Source: Mycteria americana
Lineage: Eukaryota > Chordata > Aves > Ciconiiformes > Ciconiidae
DNA length: 64,000 nt
Direction: 5' to 3'
NCBI RefSeq assembly: GCF_035582795.1
Contig: NC_134373.1
Location: 30,784,501 to 30,848,500 of the forward strand
This document shows, one piece after another, positions 24,465 to 35,366 of this stretch; positions within the stretch are counted from its first letter, which is position 1, and each line of letters opens with the position of its first letter. The notes beneath the pieces were generated by a model. That model was not told the DNA's origin. It saw nothing but the letters and a program-made list of their open reading frames with translations, and did no database searches. Position numbers and translations under genes: made by a program.

Positions 24465-24730
24465 GGGAAGAGAAAGGGCTGCAACACTGAAAGAGGGTAG
24501 ATGTAGATTGGACATAAGGAAGAAATGTTTTATGATGAGAGTGGTGGGGCACTGGAACAGGTTGCCCGGAGGGGTTGTGGATGCCCCATCATTAGAAATG
24601 GTCAAGGTCAGGTTGGATGGGGTTTTGAGCAACCTGGTCTAATGAAAGATGTCTCTGCCCACAGCAGGCGGGGTGGACTAGGCGATCTGTAACCGCCCCT
24701 TCCGACCCAAGCCATTCTATGATTCTGTGA
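24465..24730 (+). mobile_element. CR1 LINE 3' end
   Basis: This reads GATTGGACATAAGGAAGAAA, GGGCACTGGAACAGGTTGCC, GAGGGGTTGTGGATGCCCCA and CAAGGTCAGGTTGGATGGGG. After GGGTGGACTAGGCGATCTGT it ends with CCATTCTATGATTCTGTGA at 24712-24730. It is in the same orientation as the copy about 2 kb to the left but belongs to a different CR1 subfamily by its 3' sequence. The left limit is uncertain. Confidence 0.9.
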
Positions 24731-27700
24731 AAAAAGGTGTCGTAGCTGCTTAGCTGAGAGTTGGGGTTTGGTGCCTGGCCAGCAACCGCTGCCCGGAACG
24801 GAGGTCTCTGAGTGTGAAGCTGCTGCGTGCTGGACGCACGCGGGCCGTCCTGCACCACCAGCAATGCAGTTCCTGCGCCGGCAGCAGCACTCAGACAGCG
24901 GGGGGTATCTTTGACTCATTTCACCTCCTGCAGCTCCGGCAGCCGAGCAGCTCCCCTGGGCCGGCTGGTCCAGGCCACCCCTGCTCCTGCACGGGGAGGG
25001 CTGCACAAACATAGGGCTGGTGCAGGCAGGTTTCATTGCAATTCTTCATCATTTAAGAACCAAACCTTCCCCCCCCCAAGCCCCCTCAGATACAGGCCTC
25101 GGCCATGTGCTGCCTCTGCACGGACAGACTTCCCAGCTGTTCTCCCACTTGCTTGTGTCAATAGCTATTTTTACAAAATTGCTTTTCTTTACTTCTTAAT
25201 TGATATAAATCCTTTCCCTTAGCTTTCTTGTTAAAGGTGGATTTAAAGAGAAGGAGTTCATTATCTTGGCCATTTTTGAGTCATTATGAATTTCATCCTT
25301 CTCCTCATTAATTACTCATTACCCCTCGCTCTGGAGGGCTGCTTTATCCCCCATGTGTTTGCGAGCAGCTTCCCCGGCACCCTGTAATCCCCCCGGCCCC
25401 GCGTTAGCTCGGTCTGGTTTACGCTGCCTTCGCTTTCCCCTCTGCTGCCCGCTCGGCTGCTCCCCGACTCCTCCACTCCCAAGCGAGCTCTTCCCTTTCC
25501 GTTGCGCCCGAGCGGCTGTTTCCTGCCGAGCCCTCCCACAGCCGCCCAGCCCCAGGTCCATCGGTGGGTCAAAGCCCCACAAGCAACGTCCCCGTGCATT
25601 GTGCCTGCCCCAAGGGACGAGCGCCCATCTTCACCGGCCCCTGTGCCGGGCAGCAAGGAGAGTTGCTGGCTCCTGGTTAATGGGTTGGCACTGGAGTTTG
25701 GATATAAATAGCCCTTTTTTGGAAAGCAATGGCTTTGCTTGGCCTATTTTGGTACCTGCCAAGTTATGACAAAGCAGCATGGAGAGCGGAGTAATGTTGC
25801 GTAAGGACCTTGGGTTTAATGGGCCAATATTTCCTGAGCCTTTGGCTGCAGTCAGATCCCCAGGGAGCACCTGAAACATGTAAGCATCTCCTGTGCTACA
25901 GCTGCGGCGGTCCAGGGTAGCACAGGGGCTGCAATGGTGTAATCGTCCTCCCATCCGTGCGTGAGCGCTGCCCTGGCAGGGGAAAGCCGAACATGGTACG
26001 GGCGCTCAGAGACTGACGCTGCTACTGAAGCAACCTTCTCCAGTCCCACGCACATATTGGCTATAATCCCTCATTACCCACGAATGGATCCATGACTGGG
26101 GATCACAACAAGTGATGGTCTTTCTCTTGACCTAAACGCACACACAACCACCCAGTGTCTGCTGGCAAGAGACCCCCTCCATCCCAACCTGATGCTTAGG
26201 TTGACTTCCATCCCCATGTTGCCTCAGCAGCTTCCCAAAAGCCTTGCAGGACTTTTTTCCCATCACAGCAGGGGATGGAGATTTACGGTCTGTCCTCCCC
26301 TCCCCGAGGTCAGTATTACATGCACTTCTGCGCTGAGCCTCCTCCCAGCAGGCTCCCGCCGGGGCTGAGGTGCGCTCACCAGGGAGGGCCCTTTCCGTAC
26401 ATCATGGATGTGTATGAAAAGGCAAAGCAGGAAAAATATGTTGGGTTGGTAAAGGGAAGAGAGGGGTGTGCAGTATTTGTTTGGGGAGGGTAAACGAGGA
26501 TTGCACAAGCAAGTAATTGGGTTGCACAATCAGAAGCTGTGGAATTATTTAACTTAACAAGTTACCACTGATCAATTGAGTTGCACTTTCTCAGGGGTTT
26601 TAAGCCAAAACATCTTATTCTTTAACTGGAGCAAATTAAGTTAAGGCTCCTGGTCCAGGAGTGCAAATCTGTTGACATGCACTGAGCCGCTCCTTGGCAC
26701 ATCCTTCGGTGGGAGGGAAGGGGTCGCAAAATCGTTTGAGGGGGATTGCAAAGTGCTGGGCTGCAAAGAAATTAGCAGCAGTTCAGACCCTCCAGGACAG
26801 AGAAATGAATTGAGAACAGGCTGCAAGTGCTCAGAGCGAGCCTTCACTCTTGCCAGGAATCTCCTAACTACCTTTAATTGCTGGCAGCAACTCCAGTCCT
26901 CCACCGTAGGGGAGAGCCCAGCAAAACCATCTAAGCCAGCAATTACAGCCACTCCTCATTCTCCATCTGTGAAGCAATCATGTGGCTTAGGACAACAGGG
27001 GACTTCGTGACAAAGGAGCTACAAGGGACAGATACTTTGAGGTGGTTCAATAAACAAATACCCCCTTGTCAACGCGCTGCAGTCTCAGCCCTAAAGGACG
27101 TGCCACAATCCGGCACAGAAGGAGCCAGGAGACTGAGGGAGAGGATTATTTTCTTCTGCTCCGGTATTTCATTGGGAGTAACCGCTCTGGGATGCTCCTG
27201 TTGGGCTTGTCACTTGCTGCCGTTGCATCCTGCAAAACTGTTGCCTTCTGCCATGCTGCTCCTGCAGCAAAGAGGGGTGGGCCTGCGCTGGCACCCCCGA
27301 AGGTGCAAGTCTTGGCACCAAGGCCCGCATTTGTGTATTTTCCAAGGAGATCAGCAGAGGGTCACACCTGGGCGGTGAGTGCCTGCAGGCACGAGCCATT
27401 GCTGGGAGAAGACAACTTCCCCGAGAGGAGCTCTGTGCATCTGGCGATGCTTGCTGATGAGCCAGCAGCTGCAGCTCCATCTTGGCCTTCGTTCCTCATA
27501 ACCCGAGCAACAGCACGAAGGTTTGGTAAAACCCAGTTGCAGCGCACGGAGAGGTGCTCTCCAGAGATGAAGTAGGCGAACGCTGGAGCCTCCCTCTGGT
27601 CCAACCCTTGCTGCCTGGTGCTCCAGAGGGAAAGGAGACCTCCCGCTGTGCAAAGGGCCCTCTGCATGAGTCTTGCACGAACTGCCAGAATGACCTATTT

Positions 27701-29279
27701 CTGCATCTGCGGGATGTCCCTCTCCTTGGCCCTACAAAGGGTTTTGCAAGGACTGTCCATTTTAAGCACGTGTCAGTGAAATCCAGCTCCCCAACTCGGG
27801 TTGTCTAATACCACATTTGCAATGCCTCAGACTTCAGAGCTTTTCCCAAATCCCTCAGGGCTGTAAGGCTAATTTAGGCCAGCATCTGGAGTTTTACAAG
27901 GCACAGACAAGATAGTGCTCTATTCATTCTCTCCTCCCTTTCTTATAACCACAGGTACCTGGCACTGCTTGAGAAAACACACATGGGAAGTGCTCTGGGA
28001 AGAATCCAGGGTCACTGGGCAAGGCTGGGCCTTCCCTTGTACTGCTCTGACATGTGGCAGAGTCAAAAAAGACCCTGGCACTGCGGGGGTGAGATGGCCC
28101 ATCTGCAGCCGGGAGAGCGATCGCTGCTCCTCGCTCCCAGCCGGGCCTCTGAGTCGCGATGCCGGAGGGTCCCTGGGCCGGCACGGGCAGGGCCGGGCGG
28201 CAGCCGGCAGTGCCAGGGCAAGGGACACACCAGTGAGGCTGCTGACGCTGTGAAGGGTCTGCAGCTAAACAAGACTATCACTTGCCTGAAACTTCGCCCC
28301 AAAATTGTCAAGCTTGTTCTAGCTCAGTAACTAGCTGGAGAGTAAAAAGGGCAGATAAAATAATCCCCTTGCAGGGAGAGAGAGAGAGGACAGTTTAACT
28401 AGCAGTGCCTTATCCAGCATGGCCGGAACCACCGTGTCCTGCATGCTCCCGCACCGTACCACTCTGCACGTGCTCCTCTCTCTGGGAATATTCACACCAA
28501 AAGCCTCCCATAGGAAATCTGAACCTCCCGTGCTCTCCTGACTCCCTTGCACCCACCACAAGGTATTTCAGGACGTTCTAAAGAATGGCTAAAGAAATGG
28601 CATCAAGATAAAAGTCACACCTTAGGGGATCTGTTTCCCTAGTGTAGAGCACAGCTTCACTACAGGTTTTTAAATTGTGATGAGCTATTATTCCCCCAGG
28701 ATAACACACAAGTGCTTGAGCGCTCAGCCTCCCTGGCCACTTCAAATTCAAATTCTTTGTCTTCTGGTACCGGGCACAGAGACCTGTGCAGTTCCCAGCA
28801 CCCCTTCACCTCCCTAAACACTTCATCACCCAAATTTCTACTGCCACATATTTTAAAACCCATGATTCTCTTAACAAGCCTCATAACACAGGCATCTTCT
28901 GAAGCCCTTGCTCCTTGAGTTACGTGACTTTGCACAAGACCATCAACTTCCAAACAACGTATGGCTCTCCAGTTTGTAACATCACAAGAATCCCCTAAAA
29001 TCATGGCTTCCCAAAAGCTTTTAAAAGCTGACAGCAAAAGACGAACACCCCAAAAGATCAGCAGCCCGCTGGCCCCACTGCCACTCAGACTGGTGCCTGT
29101 AGGAAACAGTCAGACCACCATGCACCCTCTAACTAATACCTGAAAACACAGCAGCCAGGGCAGGAATAAGAGCAAATCCTTTACAAGCAAAGGCTGCTGG
29201 AGTGAGGAACTGTGCTGGATAATGAATCTACTTTAATATTTCTCCCCCAGAAAGAAATCCAACTTCCACTTATTCTAGG
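24731..29279. other. Intergenic sequence downstream of CLASP1
   Basis: No gene is recognised. It contains an AT-rich, homeodomain-word-rich block (25140-25325, listed separately), a CpG-rich patch at about 28115-28215 and a short (AG)n run near 28376-28388. Overlapping open frames up to 169 codons (for example 27066-27575) have no recognisable homology. Confidence 0.55.
25140..25325. promoter_or_regulatory. AT-rich, TAAT-rich block (possible conserved non-coding element)
   Basis: Within GC-richer surroundings this block carries TTAATTGATATAAAT near 25196 and CATTAATTACTCATTAC (25306-25322), which contain clustered TAAT homeodomain cores and the palindrome ATTAATTA. Conservation cannot be tested here, so the enhancer role is a guess from composition. 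Confidence 0.2.
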
Positions 29280-29294
29280 GCAAACTCAAAAGGT

Positions 29295-29305
29295 TTTATT
29301 TTATT
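29295..29305 (-). terminator. CLASP1: Probable distal poly(A) signal, two overlapping AATAAA
   Basis: The sense (minus) strand reads AATAAAATAAA at 29305-29295, that is AATAAA at 29305-29300 and again at 29300-29295. It is preceded by a long A-run and followed by a T/G-containing stretch (CCTTTTGAGTTTGCC). Cleavage would fall at about 29270-29285. Confidence 0.55.
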
Positions 29306-29984
29306 TTTTTTTTTTTTTTAGCAAATTCTATCACATAAATGTTAACAAAAACATCTGTACAATTGCCATGATACACTCAAAAGTGAAACAAATAAGATAT
29401 AAATACAGATATGGATGTAACATGACAAAAGCGGAAAAAATAGAAAAAATACATGCGCATGAACACGGTGCCAACAAAGTTATTTCTCATGGCTGGCATT
29501 TTTCAGAGCAGTTTTTACTTCCCATTTAAAACATTGTTAGCAACGTCCTGCTGTATTCTACAAAGGTCTATTTTTCTGTCCCTTAATATGTACTATTATG
29601 CTTGATAAATAAAGGGGTGGGGAGAAAAGGTTTTGATGACAAAGATGCGAGTTACATTACTTATACAGGTTATTGGTAAGCTAGTAATAAGCAATAAAAA
29701 GACAGTCTTGTATTGTATTGTAATCCAGGCAAGCACACATAGTGTACCTTAAGAAAGCCACATGCCTTGATATTTCTGCACTACATGAGAACTACAGTAC
29801 GTAGACCTGTGGGGCGGATGGATCCGGTATTTGCCCATGCCCACGGAGCACTGGTGCAGCCAATGGCAGAAAAAACATCCACATCTGAGATTTCGGCAAC
29901 CTTGCAGCCAGGAGCCGCTGTCTGCTGAGAGTTTTCTCCAATTCAGACTTTTAAAGCATGGTGGGCAAATAAAATATTTTTTTT

Positions 29985-29996
29985 TTTATTTTTATT
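29985..29996 (-). terminator. CLASP1: Alternative poly(A) signals (two AATAAA)
   Basis: AATAAA occurs on the sense strand at 29996-29991 and at 29990-29985 inside an A/T-rich stretch. These are possible upstream cleavage signals about 0.7 kb before the distal ones. They may be by-products of low complexity. Confidence 0.3.
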
Positions 29997-30342
29997 TTTT
30001 AATTTTTTTAAAGGTACGAAAAATTGAAGCCCTGCATAATGGGCAGCAAGAAAAAAAAAAAAAAGGCAGCTGCAGTAGGTGGCTACTGCCAGGAGAACGT
30101 GAACACAAGCTTCACCGGTGCGGTGAGGCACTGCCAGCATGCAGATCTTTCTCTGCAAGCGTGCGTGGACACTGTGACTTGTAGCCAGAGAGACCTTTAT
30201 GCTTGCTGAATAGAAAACAAAATGATTGTACAGCTTCTTGAAGTCAGAACACTGGAGATCAGAGAGGGGACATTCAGAGCTAGCCCTTTGAGTACTTCAA
30301 AGGAAACAAAAAAAATTGGTTCAACATACTAAACAACCTTAC

Positions 30343-30350
30343 TATGTACA
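30343..30350 (-). promoter_or_regulatory. CLASP1: Pumilio response element (UGUACAUA) in 3' UTR
   Basis: The sense strand reads TGTACATA, an exact match to the PUF-protein consensus UGUANAUA, inside the CLASP1 3' UTR. Binding lowers mRNA stability or translation in known targets. Confidence 0.5.
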
Positions 30351-30990
30351 TTATACGCAATGATTTATAAATACCTAAGCAGAATGCTCTCTACTGTATA
30401 CAGGTATAACATACTTCTAGAGTACTCAAAGGATGAACAGTCCTCGACTGACTCACATAACGAAATTAAGTAGCACGTTAATGAGCATCTGTTGACAAAC
30501 AGAACAGAATCTGATTCAGAAAGTAAGGCCTGGTTCTACCATTTGCAGCCCCAAGTGTGCCAATAGTATCGGAAAACAGGCGCTCGTCGCTGGAGTCGCA
30601 GCAGGTTGCACGAGTCGTTTGAAGGACGAGCTGTTACCTCTTACTGTAGTGTCAGCGCACGCGCTAGGGTCAGTTCAGGGACGTTACAGTGCGTTCACTC
30701 TCAGTGCATACTAACAGGATTTTATAAAATATATAAAATCATTTGAGAAGGAATTCAATTCCTGGACATTTGCTACAGTGTGCCATACAAAAAAAAAATC
30801 CACAACAAAAAAAACAGCAAACGGTGATGGACCAAGCTCCATCACAGCTGGGAGGGACGAAACGCCATCTGGTCAGCTATGCTGACCTTCTGAACCCCAC
30901 AACTGGAACAGAAGATGCTGAACTGAGATGCGAAGAAAGAGAGGCATAAATACTAAGCAGTTAGAGTAAAAATTAAAAAAAAAAAAAAAA

Positions 30991-31029
30991 CCAAACCCAA
31001 ACAAAAAACCCCAACAAAAACCCAAACCC
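30991..31029 (-). other. CLASP1: G/U-rich tract in 3' UTR with G-quadruplex potential
   Basis: The sense strand has G runs GGG, GGG, GGGG and GGG separated by T-rich loops of about 3, 8 and 10 nt, directly followed by a T16 run (complement of A at 30975-30990). This is a permissive RNA G-quadruplex pattern and resembles G/T telomere-like sequence. The tract is low complexity. Confidence 0.5.
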
Positions 31030-32663
31030 ACTACTAAAAATTCAAACAAGACAGCTAACTGCTGCCAACAAGTCGGCTGAGTATTTCCTCAAAAGGGAAA
31101 ATAAATTTGTGTTAAAGTAAAATAATTTGAATAATTCAAAAAATTAAAAAAGAACATTCTAACAAGCATACTGAAAGATGTTGAAAAGGAATGGTCCACG
31201 GAAAGGGAGACACCAACGATGGAGCAGCCAATTCTCCCTCTGGCGAGGATGGCTTTTCTGAGCCTGAAGAAAGACCCTGGGGGAATCCCAGCCACCAAGG
31301 ATCAAACGGTTTCTCTGCCATGGCATTACTCATTCAGAAAGACGAGGGAACTAGCCCTGCACCCAGCAAAAGCCTGGACACATCCTGACAAACTCAGGAG
31401 CAGGTCTCCTTCTCCGCTCTCACGTCAGCAGGGAAAGGGACCGACAAGCTTTGCAGCCCAGTCCTGCGCAGTCCCCACCAGCCCCAACCCTTCCTGAGCG
31501 GGGCACTGGGAGGGGAGCTGGCACCAAGCGTCACCTCCCAGCACGGCTCCTCAGGGCCGGGGCTGAGACACACAGGGATGCACTGATGGAAAGGGAGGAC
31601 AGTGGGGCTTTATCCTCCCTGCTATGCTCCCCTGCTGCAGTACTGGAAACCCATGTTCTCAGTAGGCTACCAAGGTGTCCCTTCAGCTCCTCAAAGGGAA
31701 ATGGAGGGGGCTGGAGAGAGACTGAGGCATTGAGAGCAGCCAGGGAACACAGATCCATCAGCACAGCTGCAGCCGTAAGCTGCAGGTCCACCATCCTCTT
31801 GCATCACTGGCACTGGGGACAAAAAGCCAGTTCTGATCCATTGCAGGTTTGGGGTGGGCACGCCCGTCAGCCAGGATCCAGCCCAGGGCCAAACACAGCA
31901 CTAGCATCCTCCTGCTTCCCCTGGTTACGGGCAGAGGCAGGGGGAGCTCACCCTCTGCAAACAGAAAGGTCTCCCTTTGGGGAAGGATGATGCTGTGGGG
32001 TATTTGACTGCTGCCGATTTGGCTCTGACTTGGTCTATGCCATCAGATTTGCCCTGCTGCACCCTCACCCAGAGCACCCTGCTGACAGCAGTACCCACCA
32101 AAGGCCCTCCGCACCCCTCCGAAATGCAGAGCACACAGCAGGGCTGTGCGTGGGGCTGGCCAGGAAGAAGGAGGTTTCTGAAGGCAGCTAACAGCACTGC
32201 AGGCTCTTCAGGCAGAGGAGGGGAGCTGTGGCAGGCGACCAGCACTGTCCCAGCTGGCTCAGCAGGTGCTTCCACAGGGTCTTTTTTTTCCATTTCAGAT
32301 GCCCTTTCTGTCCTCAGGGATGAACACTTTGCCCAAAGCACAAAGGAGTTGTGGGGACAAAGCCATTCACCACCTAACAGCAGTGGGTCAGGTCAGAGCA
32401 GCAGATCAGCCCTTTGATGCTACAGACTTCAAGAAAAAGGCAGCTAGCTTCACAAGGCAGCACTGAGATACAGCCCTGCCAGATCCCACTGCCCACCCAC
32501 GGACACACTCAGAGCCCAATCCAACACCCACCCACCTAACTCCAGTGTCCCATTGCAGGCATCAGTCCCAGAATTGGGTCTCAGGTTCCCTTTGGGGAGT
32601 AACAAGTAACCTGGAGAGTCTTTTGAGCGTATGAAAGAGCCGAATGGGTTGGGAGGGGAGAAG

Positions 32664-32671
32664 TATTTACA
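32664..32671 (-). promoter_or_regulatory. CLASP1: Pumilio response element (UGUAAAUA) in 3' UTR
   Basis: The sense strand reads TGTAAATA, an exact UGUANAUA match, 713 nt after the stop codon and about 100 nt from a second site. Confidence 0.5.
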
Positions 32672-32771
32672 CAGTCAATGAAAGAAGCAAGAACCCAGCT
32701 GTTTTGTACAGCACAGCTGGCTGGAGAGCAGTTACAGAGAAATCAGCCCATCAGAGGTCTGTCAGAAGAAC

Positions 32772-32779
32772 TATGTACA
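32772..32779 (-). promoter_or_regulatory. CLASP1: Pumilio response element (UGUACAUA) in 3' UTR
   Basis: The sense strand reads TGTACATA, about 605 nt after the stop codon. It forms a close pair with the site at 32664-32671. Confidence 0.5.
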
Positions 32780-33170
32780 AAACCTCAGATGTTTAAAAAG
32801 AACCTACTTTTTCATTACTCACTTGATATCTCTCAGTATTAAAGCATCCGAGGCTGGAATCACAGCCACATCTGCAAAGATCTCCCCACGGAGAGCCCTG
32901 CACATTAGGCAAGCTGCAACAGGGAGTACAAAACAGGACCACAAGACTTGTAAGAGGAGAACCTAGCCCGAACGGCTGCAGCCACGGGGAGAGAGCAGGT
33001 AACTAGCGCACAGAAACCAAAACTGGGTATGAACTAAGCCAACAAGATTTGTTTGACCTTTACGCATGTCCAGGTTCTTGGACTCAGTTTTGGAACGCTA
33101 ACCTAAACATATTTCTGAGATTTCAGCAGGCTATACAAATATGTTTAAGTATGGCTTTCTGTTGTTCACT

Positions 33171-33176
33171 TTTAAT
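33171..33176 (-). terminator. CLASP1: Possible proximal poly(A) signal ATTAAA
   Basis: The sense strand reads ATTAAA about 210 nt after the stop codon. If used, it would give a short 3' UTR lacking the Pumilio sites and the G-rich tract. A single hexamer is weak evidence. Confidence 0.2.
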
Positions 33177-33384
33177 GAAGACTGCAACACAGACCTTGCT
33201 TCCTTTACATTCAATACCAGTAAGATTCTACATAAAAGCTTTTAAGGGACTAAAATACTGATTGCAATAAATATCTGCATGGCCTCCTTGAGCTGATGGA
33301 GCACGCCAGTGAAGAGTAGCAGAAAGGTCTCTGAGAGGCACCGCTGATTGCTTCTAAGTCTACACATATGTCCACATATCTCCA

Positions 33385-33471
33385 TTAACTGTGCGTTGAA
33401 ACATCTGAAGAGGAACTGCTGTTGCTGTTGGTGGTCTGGGCCCTCTTTATGTACAAGTTTAGTAGCTTCAT
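33385..33471 (-). CDS. CLASP1: CLASP1 terminal coding exon with stop codon
   Basis: After a TCTTTCAG acceptor (ending 33472) the exon reads MKLLNLYIKRAQTTNSNSSS then SSDVSTHS and TAA (33387-33385): 28 residues plus stop. The Asn/Ser-rich tail ending DVSTHS is the characteristic CLASP1 C-terminus; CLASP2 ends differently (DVSGQS from memory). Phase 0 with the preceding exon. Confidence 0.96.
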   Translation of the reverse strand: MKLLNLYIKRAQTTNSNSSSSSDVSTHS

Positions 33472-35249
33472 CTGAAAGAAACAAACAAACATCAGGAGAA
33501 GATGCCAGGAAAAACAGGCAGACAAAAGTCAACTGCAAATCTTAAAACTTGCATTCTGCGGTGAACTCAGTTTTGAGTGAGCTGACACTGAGCTCTCTGG
33601 AGGAAAAGCAGAAACAAAGCTGAGTGTATTTCAGAACAGAGGCAGGAGGCTATGCCTAGTCCCACTGAAGTTACAGACAGATTTAACGGGATTTAGAAAA
33701 ACCTCTTGCATTTCACTTCAGCAGCCATCAGTTCACAGACCTCAGTCCTGCAGCCTGCTCTGAGCAAGCAGGATTCCCACCCAGGTCAGTGGGGCTGCAG
33801 GCACATCGGTGATACAATACCCACGGTCCCTCATAGGAAACACCCTGAACTCCCCGTGCTTTATAAAATGTTCATTTTCAATGACATTTAAATATCTTCA
33901 CTAACTTGGTACATCTGGTAAAACTTCAGCTGTTATGTTATGTTATACTTCCTTTGCAGGGGTTTGTTTTCTTTTTCTGCCTTACCACCTTAGCTCCAGA
34001 TCCTGCAATGACTCATGCACACGTTTAACTTTAAACATGCAGGCAGTCTGCGTAAACCCAGAAGAATTACTCACATGTTTATAGTTAGTTATGTGGTGGA
34101 GTAAGTCTGTGGCACCTAGCATAGTGGGATAATAAAGTCTCTACAACATTTTATAGGCGGATTTCCTAACTGCCCAAATATAATGAGGTAAACGTCAGCA
34201 CCCATAGCGCTCTCTTTCCAGAGCAATTTGGAGGCACAAGTAATTTGTTTAAGGACAAGGCAACTCAATTCAGAAATAAAATCCAAGTGTCCTCAGTCTC
34301 AGGTTGTTTTGGCCTACACCACACTTCCTACCCACGAAAGAAATTATTGCTTCAAAATAACGGAACGAAGCCCTCTGAATTAAGTAGCTCGTCACATGCA
34401 GAGATCTATTTCAGAAACAAAAATGCAGAATTCATCTTAAAATTGCAGAGAAATCTCGGGTATGATGACTTTAAACAGGAGCAGAAATCTTGTGACGGCT
34501 TCCTGAGCAGCTCTGAAAAGCAATCAAACACTACCTGCCTCAACACAAAATGCCAGCTCTTATCTGAAGGACAGAGCTGAATTGAGGACTTGATTTCCCT
34601 TGAAGCATCAGGTCAGAATTTGAGTTTTTTGCTGCTAACCTGATCTCAGGGCACAAAATCTTTTGAAGGGTCACTTGAGCTTGCTGGTGTCCCAGGAGGA
34701 AAGGGACACATCTGCCACGCTATTAAGAGCGAAACTTTACTTGCCTTTCTACCAGCCCTAATCACAACCTGCTGCTGAGAGGACCTGCTCTCCCACCCCT
34801 CCCAGCCATGCATTCCTGCCACTCTTTGCAGCCGCAGAGTGGACTGAAAAAGCTAATTAATTTGTATTGCAGATCTGGTTTTCAGCCAGAGCAGCCAGCT
34901 GATCCAACTCACTGCACGGTCACCCCTGGATGCAACACCGAAAAGGCAAGGTAAACATGGCTGTAGTGGGAAGGACCTGCTTGCTGGCAGTTTGCAGTTA
35001 CACAGGATCAAATGCGTCATGAAACTGATCCCTGAACCCCATCAAAACTTGCTTAGTGGGATATCAGATGCTCACACTGCTGAGCAAGTGCTGTGCTGTT
35101 CTAGTGGTGTTTGGCAGGGTGAGACAGGATTTAACAGAGTACAGGGAACTTGACCCAGAGCTACTGTGAAGCCACTGGTCTGGCTGCTAAGTAGTGCAAG
35201 CCATTCAGCTGGCTATTATCAAAACACCAGAGACACATTACTCTTGTAC
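33472..35249 (-). other. CLASP1: CLASP1 last intron, with a diverged MITE-like repeat
   Basis: A 1,778-bp intron (GTACAA donor at 35249, CAG acceptor at 33474-33472). It contains the palindromic amniote repeat fragment at 33995-34092. Another diverged piece may lie at about 33735-33810 (GAGCAAGCAGGATTCCCACC ... GTCAGTGGGG). Otherwise nothing is recognised. Confidence 0.75.
33995..34092. mobile_element. Ancient amniote MITE-like palindromic repeat fragment
   Basis: CAGATCCTGCAATGACTCAT, GCACACGTTTAACTTTAAAC and ATTACTCACATGTTTATAGT resemble a family of palindromic repeats common in reptile and bird genomes, with words such as GATCCTGCAA, GCACATGCTTAACTTTA and GACTACTCACATG. The match is from memory, so no family name is given. 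Confidence 0.45.
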
Positions 35250-35366
35250 CTTGCTTCCTGTGAGTTGTGCGAGATGAGGTTTCAGTTCTTCTCCAATTAC
35301 TGAATAAATTGCCACTAGGCAAAATACACTAGCTTTACGGACGCTGCTCTCCGTATTATCATAACC
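35250..35366 (-). CDS. CLASP1: CLASP1 coding exon (C-terminal TOG-like region, 39 aa)
   Basis: 117 bp, phase 0 to 0, flanked by a TTCTTAG acceptor and GTACAA donor. It reads GYDNTESSVRKASVFCLVAI then YSVIGEELKPHLAQLTGSK. This is the last helical pair of the C-terminal TOG-like domain: NTESSVRKASVFCLVAI is a typical HEAT-repeat helix. Complete and intact. Confidence 0.96.

Larger units (their letters stand above)
29280..33384 (-). other. CLASP1: CLASP1 3' UTR (about 4.1 kb)
   Basis: This runs from the base after the TAA stop to the likely cleavage site just past the AATAAA pair at 29305-29295. It contains three Pumilio-type TGTANATA sites, a G/T-rich tract (30991-31029, sense strand), several A- or T-tracts and alternative poly(A) signals. 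No intron or coding homology is seen. The end point is inferred from signals only; a shorter UTR is possible. Confidence 0.6.
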
